Positions 26,521 to 35,630 of a DNA stretch of 64,000 bases are shown in pieces (the first letter of the stretch is position 1; every line of letters starts with the position of its first letter). The DNA is from Algoriphagus vanfongensis DSM 17529 (GTDB lineage Bacteria > Bacteroidota > Bacteroidia > Cytophagales > Cyclobacteriaceae). The notes under the pieces were generated by a model. The model ran no database searches and was not told the DNA's origin. It was given only the letters and a program-made list of their open reading frames with translations. Location of the stretch: contig NZ_AUBX01000010.1 in the NCBI RefSeq assembly GCF_000429465.1, positions 434,001 through 498,000 on the forward strand. The letters run 5' to 3'. A program made the position numbers and the translations under genes.

Positions 26521-27392
26521 CATTGCTTTTTTCCTCGACTTGCCTCCAGCATGTCCCACATTTCAGAAGGGATTTGATCCAAGTTGTTAAATTCCCCCGC
26601 ACCTTTGAGCCACTCTCCTCCATCTATAGTCATCACTTCCCCATTGACATAAGATGAGAAATCAGACACCAGATATGCTGCCAGATTGGCTAATTCCTGA
26701 TGCTCCCCCACTCTTCCAACAGGCACTTTTTTGGCAGGGTCAAATTTCTTCACCAAATCACCAGGCAGCAACCTACTCCACGCACCCTCTGTAGGAAAGG
26801 GACCTGGTGCAATGGCATTGGATCGAATTCCGTATTTGGCCCATTCCACTGCCAAAGAGCGGGTCATTGCCAACACACCTGCTTTGGCAGCAGCCGATGG
26901 TACCACATAGCCCGATCCTGTCCAGGCATAGGTCGTCACAATATTCAAAAAAGTACCAGTTTGTTTCTTTTTGATCCAGTCTTTTCCAGCAGTCAAGGTA
27001 ACTTGGGAAGTTCCTTTGAGGACAATATCCAAGACTGTATTGAATGCATTGGTGGAAAGTCTCTCTGTAGGACTGATAAAATTGCCAGCAGCATTGTTCA
27101 ATACGACATCTATGGAACCTAAGACCTGATTGGCTTGCGCCCACATTTGCTCCACTTGCTCTATCTCTCTTACGTCACATGCAAGCGGAACTACTTTTCC
27201 CCCTGAAGAATTCATCATTTCATCCGCTGTCTTCTCCAGTACATCGAGCTTTCGAGATGTGATGACCACCTGCGCTCCCAATTCTAAAAAATACTCAGAC
27301 ATCGCTCGACCTAAGCCTGTTCCTCCTCCGGTCACCAAGATATTTTTCCCTTTCAAAGCACCTGCTCTGAGCATTCCTTCGTTGAATTTCAT
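26520..27392 (-). CDS. Short-chain dehydrogenase/reductase, 2,4-dienoyl-CoA-reductase-like
   Basis: 290 residues from the ATG at 27392 (a TTG at 27419 extends the frame). The NADP(H) site VTGGGTGLG, the NNAAG motif, and the SNAIAPGPFPT and DGGEWL segments are typical of the dienoyl-CoA reductase branch of SDRs. In the usual YxxxK position the sequence reads SAAAK, with Ser in place of Tyr; a Tyr in TTYAWTG is near, consistent with this branch. The likely role is removing double bonds from unsaturated acyl-CoAs for beta-oxidation. Single gene, divergent from a lipoprotein gene. Confidence 0.85.
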   Translation of the reverse strand: MKFNEGMLRAGALKGKNILVTGGGTGLGRAMSEYFLELGAQVVITSRKLDVLEKTADEMMNSSGGKVVPLACDVREIEQVEQMWAQANQVLGSIDVVLNNAAGNFISPTERLSTNAFNTVLDIVLKGTSQVTLTAGKDWIKKKQTGTFLNIVTTYAWTGSGYVVPSAAAKAGVLAMTRSLAVEWAKYGIRSNAIAPGPFPTEGAWSRLLPGDLVKKFDPAKKVPVGRVGEHQELANLAAYLVSDFSSYVNGEVMTIDGGEWLKGAGEFNNLDQIPSEMWDMLEASRGKKQ

Positions 27393-27475
27393 AGTAAATT
27401 TGGATTTATATCCATCCAATATAAATACTCGGCCTGGTAATTGAAAGTAGAAAATCCAGTCAAACCAAATTGAAT

Positions 27476-28279
27476 ATGCGTCAGATTTCAGCTTTTTTGC
27501 TTCTTTCAGTGCTACTTTTCAGTGCTTGTACAGAAGATGCCGACAGGACTATTCAGACAAATCTCCCCGTCGAAGCATCTCAACTTTTAGAGACCTCCAC
27601 TGTCTGGGGAGAAAGTCTATATTTCACACTGATGAGAGCTGTTGATTATCAGATTTTGGGAGACAAAGCAATTCCTGGATGCCCTAGTATCACAGTAGAT
27701 GGTTCAAGCAGACAAGTAATCTTGGACTTCAGTAATCCAGTGGAATGTGAACTCATAAACCCCGTCGCTCGCACAGGAAAAATCACAATCACCTACAGCC
27801 TTGAATCCGGCAACGATGCCAGTTGGCTAGTGCAGTTTGATGATTATCAATACGGCAACACCAAAGTATCCGGAAGCAAAACCTATCAGCAAATAGACGC
27901 ACTTCACATTCAGGAAAATTTCGAAGCCTTAACCTTCGAAACTGAGTCGGAATTGACTACTAAGCTTACAGGTGAGTTTTATCATGAAATAGACCGTGTA
28001 TTATTTAGGCTGCTGTCAATTCAGTCAACTGGGACTGCCACGGGAACCAACCCTGCGGGAAGAGAAGTCACTTGGGATGTGACACTGCCTAGACTGACCA
28101 ATTTATCTTGTCTGGATAGCGGCAACTACTATCCTCAAGGTGGAAAAGAAGCATGGTTAGTCAGCCGGGAACCCAACAAAACAGTTTCTCATTCACTTGA
28201 ATATCTCCCCAAAGACTCTTGCCAAGTGGATATTTACGGAGTGCTACCCGATGGAAGAAAACTACTTCTCAATCCATGA
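27476..28279 (+). CDS. Putative lipoprotein of unknown function
   Basis: 267 residues from the ATG at 27476. Signal peptide with lipobox LFSAC (Cys at about 19) and an acidic TEDAD start to the mature chain. The body is a series of predicted beta strands (TGKITITYSLE, SWLVQFDDYQYG, AGREVTWDVTLPRL) with four later cysteines that could pair in the periplasm. No family recognised. It ends before a strong bidirectional terminator shared with ahcY. Confidence 0.78.
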   Translation: MRQISAFLLLSVLLFSACTEDADRTIQTNLPVEASQLLETSTVWGESLYFTLMRAVDYQILGDKAIPGCPSITVDGSSRQVILDFSNPVECELINPVARTGKITITYSLESGNDASWLVQFDDYQYGNTKVSGSKTYQQIDALHIQENFEALTFETESELTTKLTGEFYHEIDRVLFRLLSIQSTGTATGTNPAGREVTWDVTLPRLTNLSCLDSGNYYPQGGKEAWLVSREPNKTVSHSLEYLPKDSCQVDIYGVLPDGRKLLLNP

Positions 28280-28298
28280 AAAAATGAGCTGGAAATAG

Positions 28299-28332
28299 AA
28301 AAGCCCTGAATTCTTTCAAATTCAGGGCTTTT
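28299..28332. terminator. Strong bidirectional terminator between lipoprotein gene and ahcY
   Basis: Perfect 14-bp stem AAAAGCCCTGAATT / AATTCAGGGCTTTT with a 6-nt loop and T-run on the plus side, A-run on the other, lying between convergent genes. Confidence 0.92.
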
Positions 28333-28352
28333 TATTTGAATCGTATTAGCGA

Positions 28353-29672
28353 TTAATATCTGTAGTATTCCGGTTTGAAAGGACCTTCAACCGACACACC
28401 GATGTACGCAGCTTGCTCTTCAGAAAGCGTATCTAGCTCTACACCTAGTTTGGCAAGATGAAGTGCGGCCACTTTCTCGTCCAAGTGCTTTGGAAGCACA
28501 TAGACTCCAGGCTGATATTCCTCATGCTTCTCCCAAAGTTCGATTTGAGCCAAAGTCTGGTTGGTAAAGGAGTTGGACATAACAAAAGAAGGGTGTCCTG
28601 TGGCACATCCTAGATTCACGAGACGTCCTTCGGCCAAGATGATCAATTCTTTTCCATCCAGATCATACAGATCGACCTGAGGTTTGATGACATTTTTGGT
28701 ATGACCGTAGTTCTTATTCAACCAAGCCATATCGATTTCATTGTCAAAGTGACCAATGTTACAAACAATTGCTTTGTCCTTCATGGCTTTGAAATGCTCG
28801 CCAGAGATAATATCCTTGTTACCGGTAGCAGTCACTACGATATCCGCTTCTTTGACAGCATCCGCCATTTTCTTCACAGCATAACCATCCATAGCAGCTT
28901 GCAATGCACAGATAGGATCGATTTCAGAGACGATTACTCTAGCACCAGCTCCTCTCAGAGATGCTGCAGAACCTTTCCCTACATCACCATACCCTGCTAC
29001 GACAGCTACTTTACCGGCCATCATCACATCGGTAGCCCGACGGATCGCATCTACCAAAGACTCTTTACAGCCATACTTATTGTCAAACTTAGATTTTGTC
29101 ACAGAGTCATTGACATTGATAGCAGGCATTGGAAGTGTCCCGTTTTTCATACGCTCATACAATCTATGAACACCGGTAGTGGTTTCTTCAGAAAGACCTC
29201 TGATTCCGGCAACCAACTCAGGGTATTGATCCAAAACCATATTGGTCAAATCTCCCCCATCGTCCAAAATCATATTAAGAGGTGCTCTTTCTTCACCAAA
29301 GAACAAGGTTTGCTCTATGCACCAGTCAAATTCCTGCTCATTCAAGCCTTTCCAAGCATAAACTGAGATCCCTGCAGCTGCGATAGCCGCTGCAGCATGG
29401 TCCTGTGTAGAAAAAATATTGCAGGAAGACCAAGTCACCTCAGCTCCCAAAGCAACAAGTGTTTCGATCAAAACAGCTGTCTGAATAGTCATATGTAGAC
29501 ATCCTGCAATTCTGGCACCTTTCAAAGGCTGAGAAGCTCCGTATTCCTCTCTCAAAGCCATCAGACCTGGCATCTCTGCTTCAGCCAATTTGATCTCTTT
29601 TCTTCCCCATTCTGCTAGGGAGATATCTTTTACTTTATACTGAACGTATTTTTCAGATTGAATTTCTGACAT
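28353..29672 (-). CDS. ahcY: Adenosylhomocysteinase (S-adenosylhomocysteine hydrolase)
   Basis: 439 residues. Hydrolyses SAH to adenosine and homocysteine, relieving product inhibition of methyltransferases; NAD-dependent, cytosolic. The N-terminal substrate domain shows [15 protein letters not shown] and [16 protein letters not shown], the NAD domain shows [12 protein letters not shown], and the C-terminus ends KPEYYRY as in the family. The 5' untranslated region implied by the -7 box is about 37 nt, too short for a SAH riboswitch. Confidence 0.97.
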   Translation of the reverse strand: MSEIQSEKYVQYKVKDISLAEWGRKEIKLAEAEMPGLMALREEYGASQPLKGARIAGCLHMTIQTAVLIETLVALGAEVTWSSCNIFSTQDHAAAAIAAAGISVYAWKGLNEQEFDWCIEQTLFFGEERAPLNMILDDGGDLTNMVLDQYPELVAGIRGLSEETTTGVHRLYERMKNGTLPMPAINVNDSVTKSKFDNKYGCKESLVDAIRRATDVMMAGKVAVVAGYGDVGKGSAASLRGAGARVIVSEIDPICALQAAMDGYAVKKMADAVKEADIVVTATGNKDIISGEHFKAMKDKAIVCNIGHFDNEIDMAWLNKNYGHTKNVIKPQVDLYDLDGKELIILAEGRLVNLGCATGHPSFVMSNSFTNQTLAQIELWEKHEEYQPGVYVLPKHLDEKVAALHLAKLGVELDTLSEEQAAYIGVSVEGPFKPEYYRY

Positions 29673-29715
29673 AATATCATTGATTTATTGAAATAGACTA
29701 ATTCAAAAACTTCCG

Positions 29716-29723
29716 CAAATGTA
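29716..29723 (-). promoter_or_regulatory. Candidate -7 box of ahcY
   Basis: The minus strand reads TACATTTG followed by CGG, a good fit to TAnnTTTG, about 43 bp upstream of the ahcY ATG in the gap after birA. No clear TTG at the -33 position. Confidence 0.45.
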
Positions 29724-29747
29724 CCGCTAAATTATGGGATTAAGAAA

Positions 29748-30518
29748 TCAATTCTGATAGCTTGGGAAGCGAATGGTTTTGAATTCATACTGCTGAATTT
29801 CACCATTTTCCATTTCGACCTGCAACCTACCAAACGGATCCACTCCTGTGATTTTTCCTCGAAAAGCCCCATGATCTGTCTCATATTCAGCCATTACTCC
29901 ATTCAGAAACAAATCAGCCAGATAAGTGTTTCGAATTATATCCCATTTTCCCTTCTTTAATAGGATATACATCTGTTCGATTTCTGTGACCAATAAGCGA
30001 AAAAGCTCTTCCAGATCAAATTGAGAACCGGTCAACGCCTTTAACGAAACAGGTCCAGGGACAGAAAAATCCACCTGATTGATATTCAAACCCATTCCTG
30101 CTACTGCATATTCCCAACCTTTGGGACCTATGGAGTTTTCTATCAAGATACCACCTAGTTTGCCAGCGCCTGGCACGACGAGATCATTGGGCCATTTGAC
30201 TTTCAAGGCTGGCACATAGTCAGACAAGACCGATTTGATGGCATTGGAGATGGCCATATTGAGATAAAACTGCTCTGATATATCCATAAAATCAGGCCGA
30301 AGAACAATCGAAAAAGTCAAATTAGCACCTGGCTGCACATTCCAGACATTACCTCTTTGACCTTTTCCGCGTGTCTGGTTGGCAGTGATCACAATAGTCC
30401 CTTCCTTTGCCTCTCCTTGTCTGACTAATTGGAGGGCTGTGTCATTGGTCGAGTGACACTCTGGCAGAAAATGTACATCTTTCCCTAAAAAAATGGTGTT
30501 GGCAAGAATTTTATACAT
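29748..30518 (-). CDS. birA: Biotin--[acetyl-CoA-carboxylase] ligase
   Basis: 256 residues. Activates biotin as biotinyl-AMP and attaches it to the carboxyl carrier protein of acetyl-CoA carboxylase. The biotinyl-AMP loop is seen as RGKGQRGNVW, with VKWPNDLVV and GGILIE segments typical of the catalytic domain, and a small C-terminal SH3-like domain (ITGVDPFGRLQVE). There is no N-terminal helix-turn-helix, so it is a ligase only and not the biotin-operon repressor. Divergent from rsfS. Confidence 0.95.
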   Translation of the reverse strand: MYKILANTIFLGKDVHFLPECHSTNDTALQLVRQGEAKEGTIVITANQTRGKGQRGNVWNVQPGANLTFSIVLRPDFMDISEQFYLNMAISNAIKSVLSDYVPALKVKWPNDLVVPGAGKLGGILIENSIGPKGWEYAVAGMGLNINQVDFSVPGPVSLKALTGSQFDLEELFRLLVTEIEQMYILLKKGKWDIIRNTYLADLFLNGVMAEYETDHGAFRGKITGVDPFGRLQVEMENGEIQQYEFKTIRFPSYQN

Positions 30519-30581
30519 AAATTTTCGGTTTGCCTGACACCCTAGTGATTTTCGCAGGCATTACAAAATTAACTAATAAAT

Positions 30582-30929
30582 ATGACAGCAGAAGAGCTGA
30601 GCAAAATCATCGTGAAAGGAATGGAAGAAAAGAAAGCTTCTGACATCGTGGTGATGGACCTTAGAAAAATCAAAAATACCGTAAGTGACTTTTTTGTATT
30701 ATGCTCCGGCAATTCAGACACACAACTAGAAGCCATATCCGACTCCATCGAAGAGCAGGTGATCAAAGCCGGAGAAAAGCCCCCCTATCGTAGTGAAGGA
30801 AGAAGCGGAAAACAATGGATCCTGATGGATTATGTAGATGTAGTCGCCCACATATTCCTAAAAGACAAAAGAGAATTCTTCGGTTTGGAAGATCTATGGG
30901 GAGATGCCCAGATCACCAGAGTGGATTAA
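30582..30929 (+). CDS. rsfS: Ribosomal silencing factor
   Basis: 115 residues. Binds L14 of the 50S subunit and blocks subunit joining, slowing translation under starvation. Family segments: KASDIVVMDLR, DFFVLCSGNSDTQ, and WILMDYVDVVAHIF, close to the full family length. Followed 65 bp later by ftsH, a frequent neighbour in Bacteroidetes. Confidence 0.95.
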   Translation: MTAEELSKIIVKGMEEKKASDIVVMDLRKIKNTVSDFFVLCSGNSDTQLEAISDSIEEQVIKAGEKPPYRSEGRSGKQWILMDYVDVVAHIFLKDKREFFGLEDLWGDAQITRVD

Positions 30930-30967
30930 ATAGAAACAAACTTTAACCCTATCAAACCGTTTTACAT

Positions 30968-30975
30968 TAAGTTTG
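30968..30975 (+). promoter_or_regulatory. Candidate -7 box of ftsH
   Basis: TAAGTTTG matches TAnnTTTG, 19 bp before the ftsH ATG, with a near-match CTTTAAC upstream around 30941-30947 where the -33 TTG would lie. It suggests ftsH has its own promoter in addition to read-through from rsfS. Confidence 0.5.
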
Positions 30976-30994
30976 GAGATTTACATACTGATCA

Positions 30995-33055
30995 ATGAGC
31001 GAAAAAAATAAAAGCAAAAAATTTGTCCCAAAACCTCCCCAGAAGCCCAATTTTCAGCTTTGGCTGATTATTACGGCTGTTTTGGTATTGATTGGCCTTA
31101 CTTGGATCAATCAAAGGGGAGCGATGGTAGACATCACTCAAAAGAAATTTGAAGACATGTATCAGGCTGGCGATGTCGCCAAAGTCATGATCGTCAAAAA
31201 TATGGATCGGGTAGACATCACGCTGAAGCCATCTGCCCTTTCCAAAGAAAAATATAAGAATGAATTGGAGTCCAACGCGACCTTTTTCAATCCTAATGGT
31301 CCGCATTATTCCCTTCAGGTAGCTTCTTCTGATAAGTTTGCAACTGATTTTGATGCACTGGAAGAGCAAGTAGACGCTTCTGAACGTATCGGCTACTCCG
31401 TGACCACTGAGGAAAACTGGGGTTCTTGGTTTAGCAGTGTCGGTTTCTTGATCCTTCTGTTCGTCTTCTTCTGGTTTATGATGCGACGCATGGCAGGCCC
31501 GTCTGGCCCAGGTGGTCAGATCTTCAATGTGGGCAAATCCAAGGCCCAGCTTTTCGATGCCGAAAACAAGGTCAAAATCACTTTTGACAATGTGGCAGGC
31601 CTAGATGAAGCGAAAGAAGAAATTCAGGAGATCGTAGAATTCCTAAAAAACCCTTCCAAATTCACCAAACTTGGGGGTAAAATCCCGAAAGGCGCCTTGC
31701 TGGTAGGCCCTCCGGGTACTGGTAAAACCTTGCTTGCAAAAGCAGTAGCAGGTGAAGCAGGTGTCCCTTTCTTTACCCTTTCAGGTTCTGATTTCGTGGA
31801 AATGTTTGTAGGGGTAGGTGCAGCTCGTGTACGTGATCTTTTCAAGCAAGCCAAAGAAAAAGCCCCTTGTATCATCTTCATCGATGAGATCGATGCGATC
31901 GGTAGATCCAGAGGGAAAGGCCAGATGCCAGGCTCCAATGATGAGAGAGAAAATACACTGAACTCCTTATTGGTAGAAATGGACGGTTTTGGCACCGATA
32001 CAGGCGTCATCGTATTGGCGGCTACAAACAGACCGGATGTACTGGATAGCGCCTTGCTTAGACCTGGTAGATTTGACAGACAGATCTCCATCGACAAGCC
32101 AGACATTGTCGGCAGAGAAGCGATCTTCAAAGTACACTTGAAGCCAATTAAAATCTCCGATGATGTAGATGCTAAAAAATTGGCAGCACAGACTCCGGGA
32201 TTTGCAGGAGCCGAGATCGCCAATGTGTGTAATGAAGCTGCGTTGATCGCTGCTAGAAGAAATAAATCCGCTGTGGATATGCAAGACTTCCAAGATGCAG
32301 TAGATAGAGTCATCGGAGGTTTAGAGAAGAAAAACAAGATCATTTCTCCTGAGGAAAAGAAAATCGTAGCCTATCACGAAGCCGGTCATGCCGTGGCCGG
32401 TTGGTTCTTGGAGCATGCTGATCCATTGGTGAAAGTCAGTATTGTCCCTCGAGGTGTTGCTGCGTTGGGCTATGCACAATACTTACCTAAGGAGCAGTTC
32501 CTGTATCAAACAGAGCAACTCATCGATGAGATGTGCATGACTCTGGGTGGTAGAGCTGCTGAGGAAATCATCTTTGGTAAAATCTCCACTGGTGCTTTGA
32601 GCGACTTGGAGAGGATCACCAAAATGGCCTACTCAATCGTCTCTGTGTATGGTATGAATGAGAAATTAGGCAATGTATCCTTCTACGACAGTAAAAGTGA
32701 CGGCTACAAAATGACCAAGCCTTATTCAGAAGCAACTGCCGAACTGATCGATCAAGAGGTACATAAATTGATTGATTTTGCGTACCAAAGAACCTTGGAT
32801 CTACTAAGAGAGCGAAGTGAAGAATTGGAAACTTTGGCACAAGAACTTCTGCAAAAGGAAATCCTATTCCAATCTGATCTGGAAAAATTGATCGGTAAAA
32901 GACCTTTTGCCAAAGAAACTACCTACCAAGCTTTCACCAATAAGAAAGAAGGAGGCATAGAAGAGCAGCCAGCTCCTGACCAAATCGAAAGCCGTCCAAA
33001 GGCCCCCGAGGAGGTAGAAGCAGCTCCTGATCCGGAGCCCAAAGCTGAAAATTGA
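30995..33055 (+). CDS. ftsH: ATP-dependent zinc metalloprotease FtsH
   Basis: 686 residues. Membrane-bound AAA+ protease that degrades misfolded membrane proteins and regulators; in other Gram-negatives it also controls LpxC. Two membrane segments (about 22-38 and 148-163) flank a periplasmic domain, followed by an AAA+ module with Walker A GPPGTGKT (238-245), Walker [12 protein letters not shown] and [20 protein letters not shown], and a peptidase domain with the zinc motif HEAGH near residue 460. The C-terminal ~30 residues are acidic and Pro-rich, likely disordered. A terminator follows. Confidence 0.98.
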   Translation: MSEKNKSKKFVPKPPQKPNFQLWLIITAVLVLIGLTWINQRGAMVDITQKKFEDMYQAGDVAKVMIVKNMDRVDITLKPSALSKEKYKNELESNATFFNPNGPHYSLQVASSDKFATDFDALEEQVDASERIGYSVTTEENWGSWFSSVGFLILLFVFFWFMMRRMAGPSGPGGQIFNVGKSKAQLFDAENKVKITFDNVAGLDEAKEEIQEIVEFLKNPSKFTKLGGKIPKGALLVGPPGTGKTLLAKAVAGEAGVPFFTLSGSDFVEMFVGVGAARVRDLFKQAKEKAPCIIFIDEIDAIGRSRGKGQMPGSNDERENTLNSLLVEMDGFGTDTGVIVLAATNRPDVLDSALLRPGRFDRQISIDKPDIVGREAIFKVHLKPIKISDDVDAKKLAAQTPGFAGAEIANVCNEAALIAARRNKSAVDMQDFQDAVDRVIGGLEKKNKIISPEEKKIVAYHEAGHAVAGWFLEHADPLVKVSIVPRGVAALGYAQYLPKEQFLYQTEQLIDEMCMTLGGRAAEEIIFGKISTGALSDLERITKMAYSIVSVYGMNEKLGNVSFYDSKSDGYKMTKPYSEATAELIDQEVHKLIDFAYQRTLDLLRERSEELETLAQELLQKEILFQSDLEKLIGKRPFAKETTYQAFTNKKEGGIEEQPAPDQIESRPKAPEEVEAAPDPEPKAEN

Positions 33056-33063
33056 TAGATTTG

Positions 33064-33096
33064 AAAGCCCCGTTTATCAGCGGGGCTTTTTATTTT
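33064..33096 (+). terminator. Rho-independent terminator of ftsH
   Basis: 9-bp stem AAAGCCCCG / CGGGGCTTT with an 8-nt loop, then TTTATTTTT, starting 9 bp after the ftsH stop codon. Confidence 0.9.
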
Positions 33097-33098
33097 TG
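33091..33098 (+). promoter_or_regulatory. Candidate -7 box of the lpxH-like gene, inside the ftsH terminator tail
   Basis: TATTTTTG fits TAnnTTTG and lies 23 bp before the ATG at 33121. It overlaps the T-run of the ftsH terminator, so T-richness alone could produce the match. Confidence 0.3.
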
Positions 33099-33120
33099 TG
33101 CTTGAAATTTATCTTTCCAA

Positions 33121-33897
33121 ATGCCATCAGCCTCCTTGCACCTTACTCTTCAGGACAAAAAGCTATATTTCGCTTCAGATTTTCATCTTGGGGCACCCAA
33201 TTCACAAGAGAGCAAAATCCGCGAACAAAAAATCATCCGATGGATGGATCAGATACAGGACGATGCCGCTGCTGTTTTTCTGGTTGGGGATATATTTGAT
33301 TTTTGGTTTGAATACGGTGAAGTGATCCCCAAGGGCTTCATTCCTTTTATTTCTAAAGTGCACCAGCTGCGAGAAAAAGGCATTCCTTTCTATTTCTTCA
33401 CGGGCAATCACGATCTCTGGATGAAAGATTATTTCACCCAAGAGCTATCCATTCCGGTTTATCATGAGCCGATTGAAGTGAGAGTCAATGACAAACTCCT
33501 GCAGGTCGGACATGGAGACGGGCTCGGACCGGGAGACTATTCCTATAAGCGACTCAAAAAACTTTTCACAAATCCACTCGCAAAATGGCTGTTTCGCTGG
33601 TTTCATCCGGATCTGGGGATCAAACTTGCAAAAGCCTGGTCTGGTAGCAGTCGGATTTCCAATTTGGAAAAGAATGAAAGTCACTTCCTAGGCGAGGATG
33701 AATGGCTCTGGCAATATTGCAAAGAGACAGAAGCTGTGTCCCACCATGATTATTATATCTTCGGACATAGGCATTTGCCCCTGGAACTGAAAGTAGGCTC
33801 TGACTCTACTTATTTCAATCTTGGAGAGTGGGTCAGCCAGTATACCTATCTGGAGTTTTCTGCTGACTCGGTGAGTCTGAAAAAGTTTGAAGAATGA
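33121..33897 (+). CDS. lpxH: UDP-2,3-diacylglucosamine diphosphatase-like metallophosphoesterase
   Basis: 258 residues with the full set of calcineurin-type metal motifs: DFHLG (20-24), GDIFD (about 57-61), GNHD (about 94-97), HGDG (about 128-131) and GHRH (about 216-219). The arrangement is that of LpxH, which splits UDP-2,3-diacylglucosamine to lipid X plus UMP at the inner membrane face. A second phosphoesterase of the same superfamily lies at 51213-52088, so which one is the true lipid A enzyme is not settled. The stop overlaps the next gene by 4 bp. Confidence 0.85.
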   Translation: MPSASLHLTLQDKKLYFASDFHLGAPNSQESKIREQKIIRWMDQIQDDAAAVFLVGDIFDFWFEYGEVIPKGFIPFISKVHQLREKGIPFYFFTGNHDLWMKDYFTQELSIPVYHEPIEVRVNDKLLQVGHGDGLGPGDYSYKRLKKLFTNPLAKWLFRWFHPDLGIKLAKAWSGSSRISNLEKNESHFLGEDEWLWQYCKETEAVSHHDYYIFGHRHLPLELKVGSDSTYFNLGEWVSQYTYLEFSADSVSLKKFEE

Positions 33898-34718
33898 AAA
33901 AGCTCTGGCTACTTTTTTTGCTAGTATCCGGACTAGCCAAAGCGCAAGAACCCTGGACAGCCGAGCCCATAGCCAATATTTCTATCAACCAACTGGATCT
34001 GATTTCATTTGACACCAATGATCAGTTGTTTGCCAGCAATGAAAACGGAGACATCTTTTTATTCAATGCCAAAGGAGAACGAAAGAATTTTTTCTCGCCC
34101 CCCAGACAAGGAAAACTAAGCCAGTTGGAAGCCAATTGGACTGTCAATATTTTCTCTTTTTCTTATGACCTCCAATCCTATCGGATATTGGATCGGTTTC
34201 TCAACCCGATTTCGGACGGAAACCTACTTCTCCCAGAAGTCAATCTGGCAAAAGCTGTCACCTTAGGAAATAACAATATTCTTTGGATTTGGGATGAATC
34301 AGATCTTTCTCTTAAACGATTGGACTACCTAAGAAATATTGTCTTAGACTCCCAGCCTCTCAATTTGATTTTGGGAAACAAACAGTTGGACGTCAAAGAA
34401 ATCAGGGAGTTTAAAAACTTACTTTTCATGAATATCCCTGCTCTGGGAGTCTTTATTTTTGACAACCAAGGCAATCTGATCAAGCAACTAGATCTCTTCG
34501 GTATCGAGAGACTTTGCTATTGGAAAGAGCATCTGCTCTGGATCGAGAAAGGAATTATTTTCTCCATGTCTATCGCAACCGGTGAAAAGTCACCGCTTCT
34601 AGTCACCCCTGATGCAGAATCTCTGGGTATCCAAATAGGTCAAGAAGTAGTGGCGCTGACAGGCTCAGATCAAATCAAATTGTACTCCATTCCGAGTGCA
34701 ATCAAAGCCTTCAACTAG
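33894..34718 (+). CDS. Secreted beta-propeller-like protein of unknown function
   Basis: 274 residues. Signal peptide ending LAKAQ (about residue 18), then strand pairs repeated at intervals (DQLFASNENGDIFLFNAKGE, NNILWIWDESDLSLKRLD, LGVFIFDNQGNLIKQLD), a pattern of propeller blades. No catalytic motif. It overlaps the lpxH-like gene by 4 bp (ATGA), so the two are translationally coupled; the functional link is unknown. Confidence 0.75.
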   Translation: MKKLWLLFLLVSGLAKAQEPWTAEPIANISINQLDLISFDTNDQLFASNENGDIFLFNAKGERKNFFSPPRQGKLSQLEANWTVNIFSFSYDLQSYRILDRFLNPISDGNLLLPEVNLAKAVTLGNNNILWIWDESDLSLKRLDYLRNIVLDSQPLNLILGNKQLDVKEIREFKNLLFMNIPALGVFIFDNQGNLIKQLDLFGIERLCYWKEHLLWIEKGIIFSMSIATGEKSPLLVTPDAESLGIQIGQEVVALTGSDQIKLYSIPSAIKAFN

Positions 34719-34733
34719 CACTAGATTGCAGTT

Positions 34734-35591
34734 TTAAAACTTCAAGGTATCTGGCAAAAATTTCGCAGCCAGGTCTTCGTAATAAGGCCTTAATTCCTTG
34801 ACATTAGGTGGAACAGCCGCTTTAGAATACAGGTCATAAGGATTGAACTTGTCCACCCATTCAAATAGGCGATGATCATCTTTATTCATCAGATGATTGT
34901 AAGCTTTCTCCCTATGCTGGGCATAGAAGCTATGGTAGCGGAGCATCGCCAAGCCTTCTTCTGGCAAGTAGTCCTTCATGATCTGATAAATGTACTCGTC
35001 ATGCCCCCAAGACATGTGCACCTGATCCAGACCACAATTTGCTTTATAAACACCATACTTGGTATTGAATCTGGGATCCTGACTATCGGGATTATCTTTG
35101 AAAAACTCTGGATAGACTATCTTGTCAGAATGCTGGCATCCCACAGGAAAAGTATCCCCTACCACACACCACTGAGGCTCACCAAAGAGACAAAGAACCT
35201 TTCCCAAATCATGCAAAAACCCTGTCAAAACAAACCAGTCTGGGTGACCATCAGCACGGATGGCCTCTGATGTTTGAAGCAAATGTTGCGTTTGATCTAG
35301 ATCTGTATCAGGGTCCGAGTCATCTATCAGCGTGTTCAGAAATTCCACCGCTTCCCACAGCGTCATCTCCTTTCGGTCAAATTTCAAAAAATCCTGCTCT
35401 TTCTGAAGCACAAAATCATAGGTCTGATTCAGGTGATTTTGCCTATAAAACTCTCGCACGGTATCTCTACCCGGATTGTCATAATTCCGGAATTCTTCTT
35501 TGGCTTTTTCGGATGTACCTGGCTCGGGATAGCGCTGCAAAAGATCTTCTTCCCAGAGCTCTTCCATTTGGTGTGGAGTCACTTCTTTCAT
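34734..35591 (-). CDS. miox: myo-Inositol oxygenase
   Basis: 285 residues, the same length as the animal enzyme. Oxidises myo-inositol to D-glucuronate with a di-iron centre. All six iron ligands can be placed: H103, H127 and D128 (FLHDLGK), H197 (WGHDEY), H220 (RYHSFY) and D253 (NPYDLYSK), with spacing close to the vertebrate enzyme. Cytosolic. It lies 39 bp downstream of a sodium:solute symporter on the same strand, which suggests uptake plus first oxidation of inositol. No glucuronate isomerase or later pathway gene is nearby. Confidence 0.95.
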   Translation of the reverse strand: MKEVTPHQMEELWEEDLLQRYPEPGTSEKAKEEFRNYDNPGRDTVREFYRQNHLNQTYDFVLQKEQDFLKFDRKEMTLWEAVEFLNTLIDDSDPDTDLDQTQHLLQTSEAIRADGHPDWFVLTGFLHDLGKVLCLFGEPQWCVVGDTFPVGCQHSDKIVYPEFFKDNPDSQDPRFNTKYGVYKANCGLDQVHMSWGHDEYIYQIMKDYLPEEGLAMLRYHSFYAQHREKAYNHLMNKDDHRLFEWVDKFNPYDLYSKAAVPPNVKELRPYYEDLAAKFLPDTLKF

Positions 35592-35630
35592 AGCAATAAA
35601 TTTACCTTAATATATTAATTTTCAACTATT

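Noticed and set aside
28701-29366. 221-residue open frame opposite ahcY
   Set aside because: Composition is that of an antisense shadow (His/Ile/Arg-rich); ahcY is well supported.
29673-29747. SAH riboswitch upstream of ahcY
   Set aside because: Gap is only 75 bp and the likely leader about 37 nt; no pseudoknot-like pairing seen.
31624-32343. 239-residue open frame opposite ftsH
   Set aside because: It mirrors the ftsH codons (Ser/Ala/Pro-rich shadow), has no start context, and ftsH is certain.
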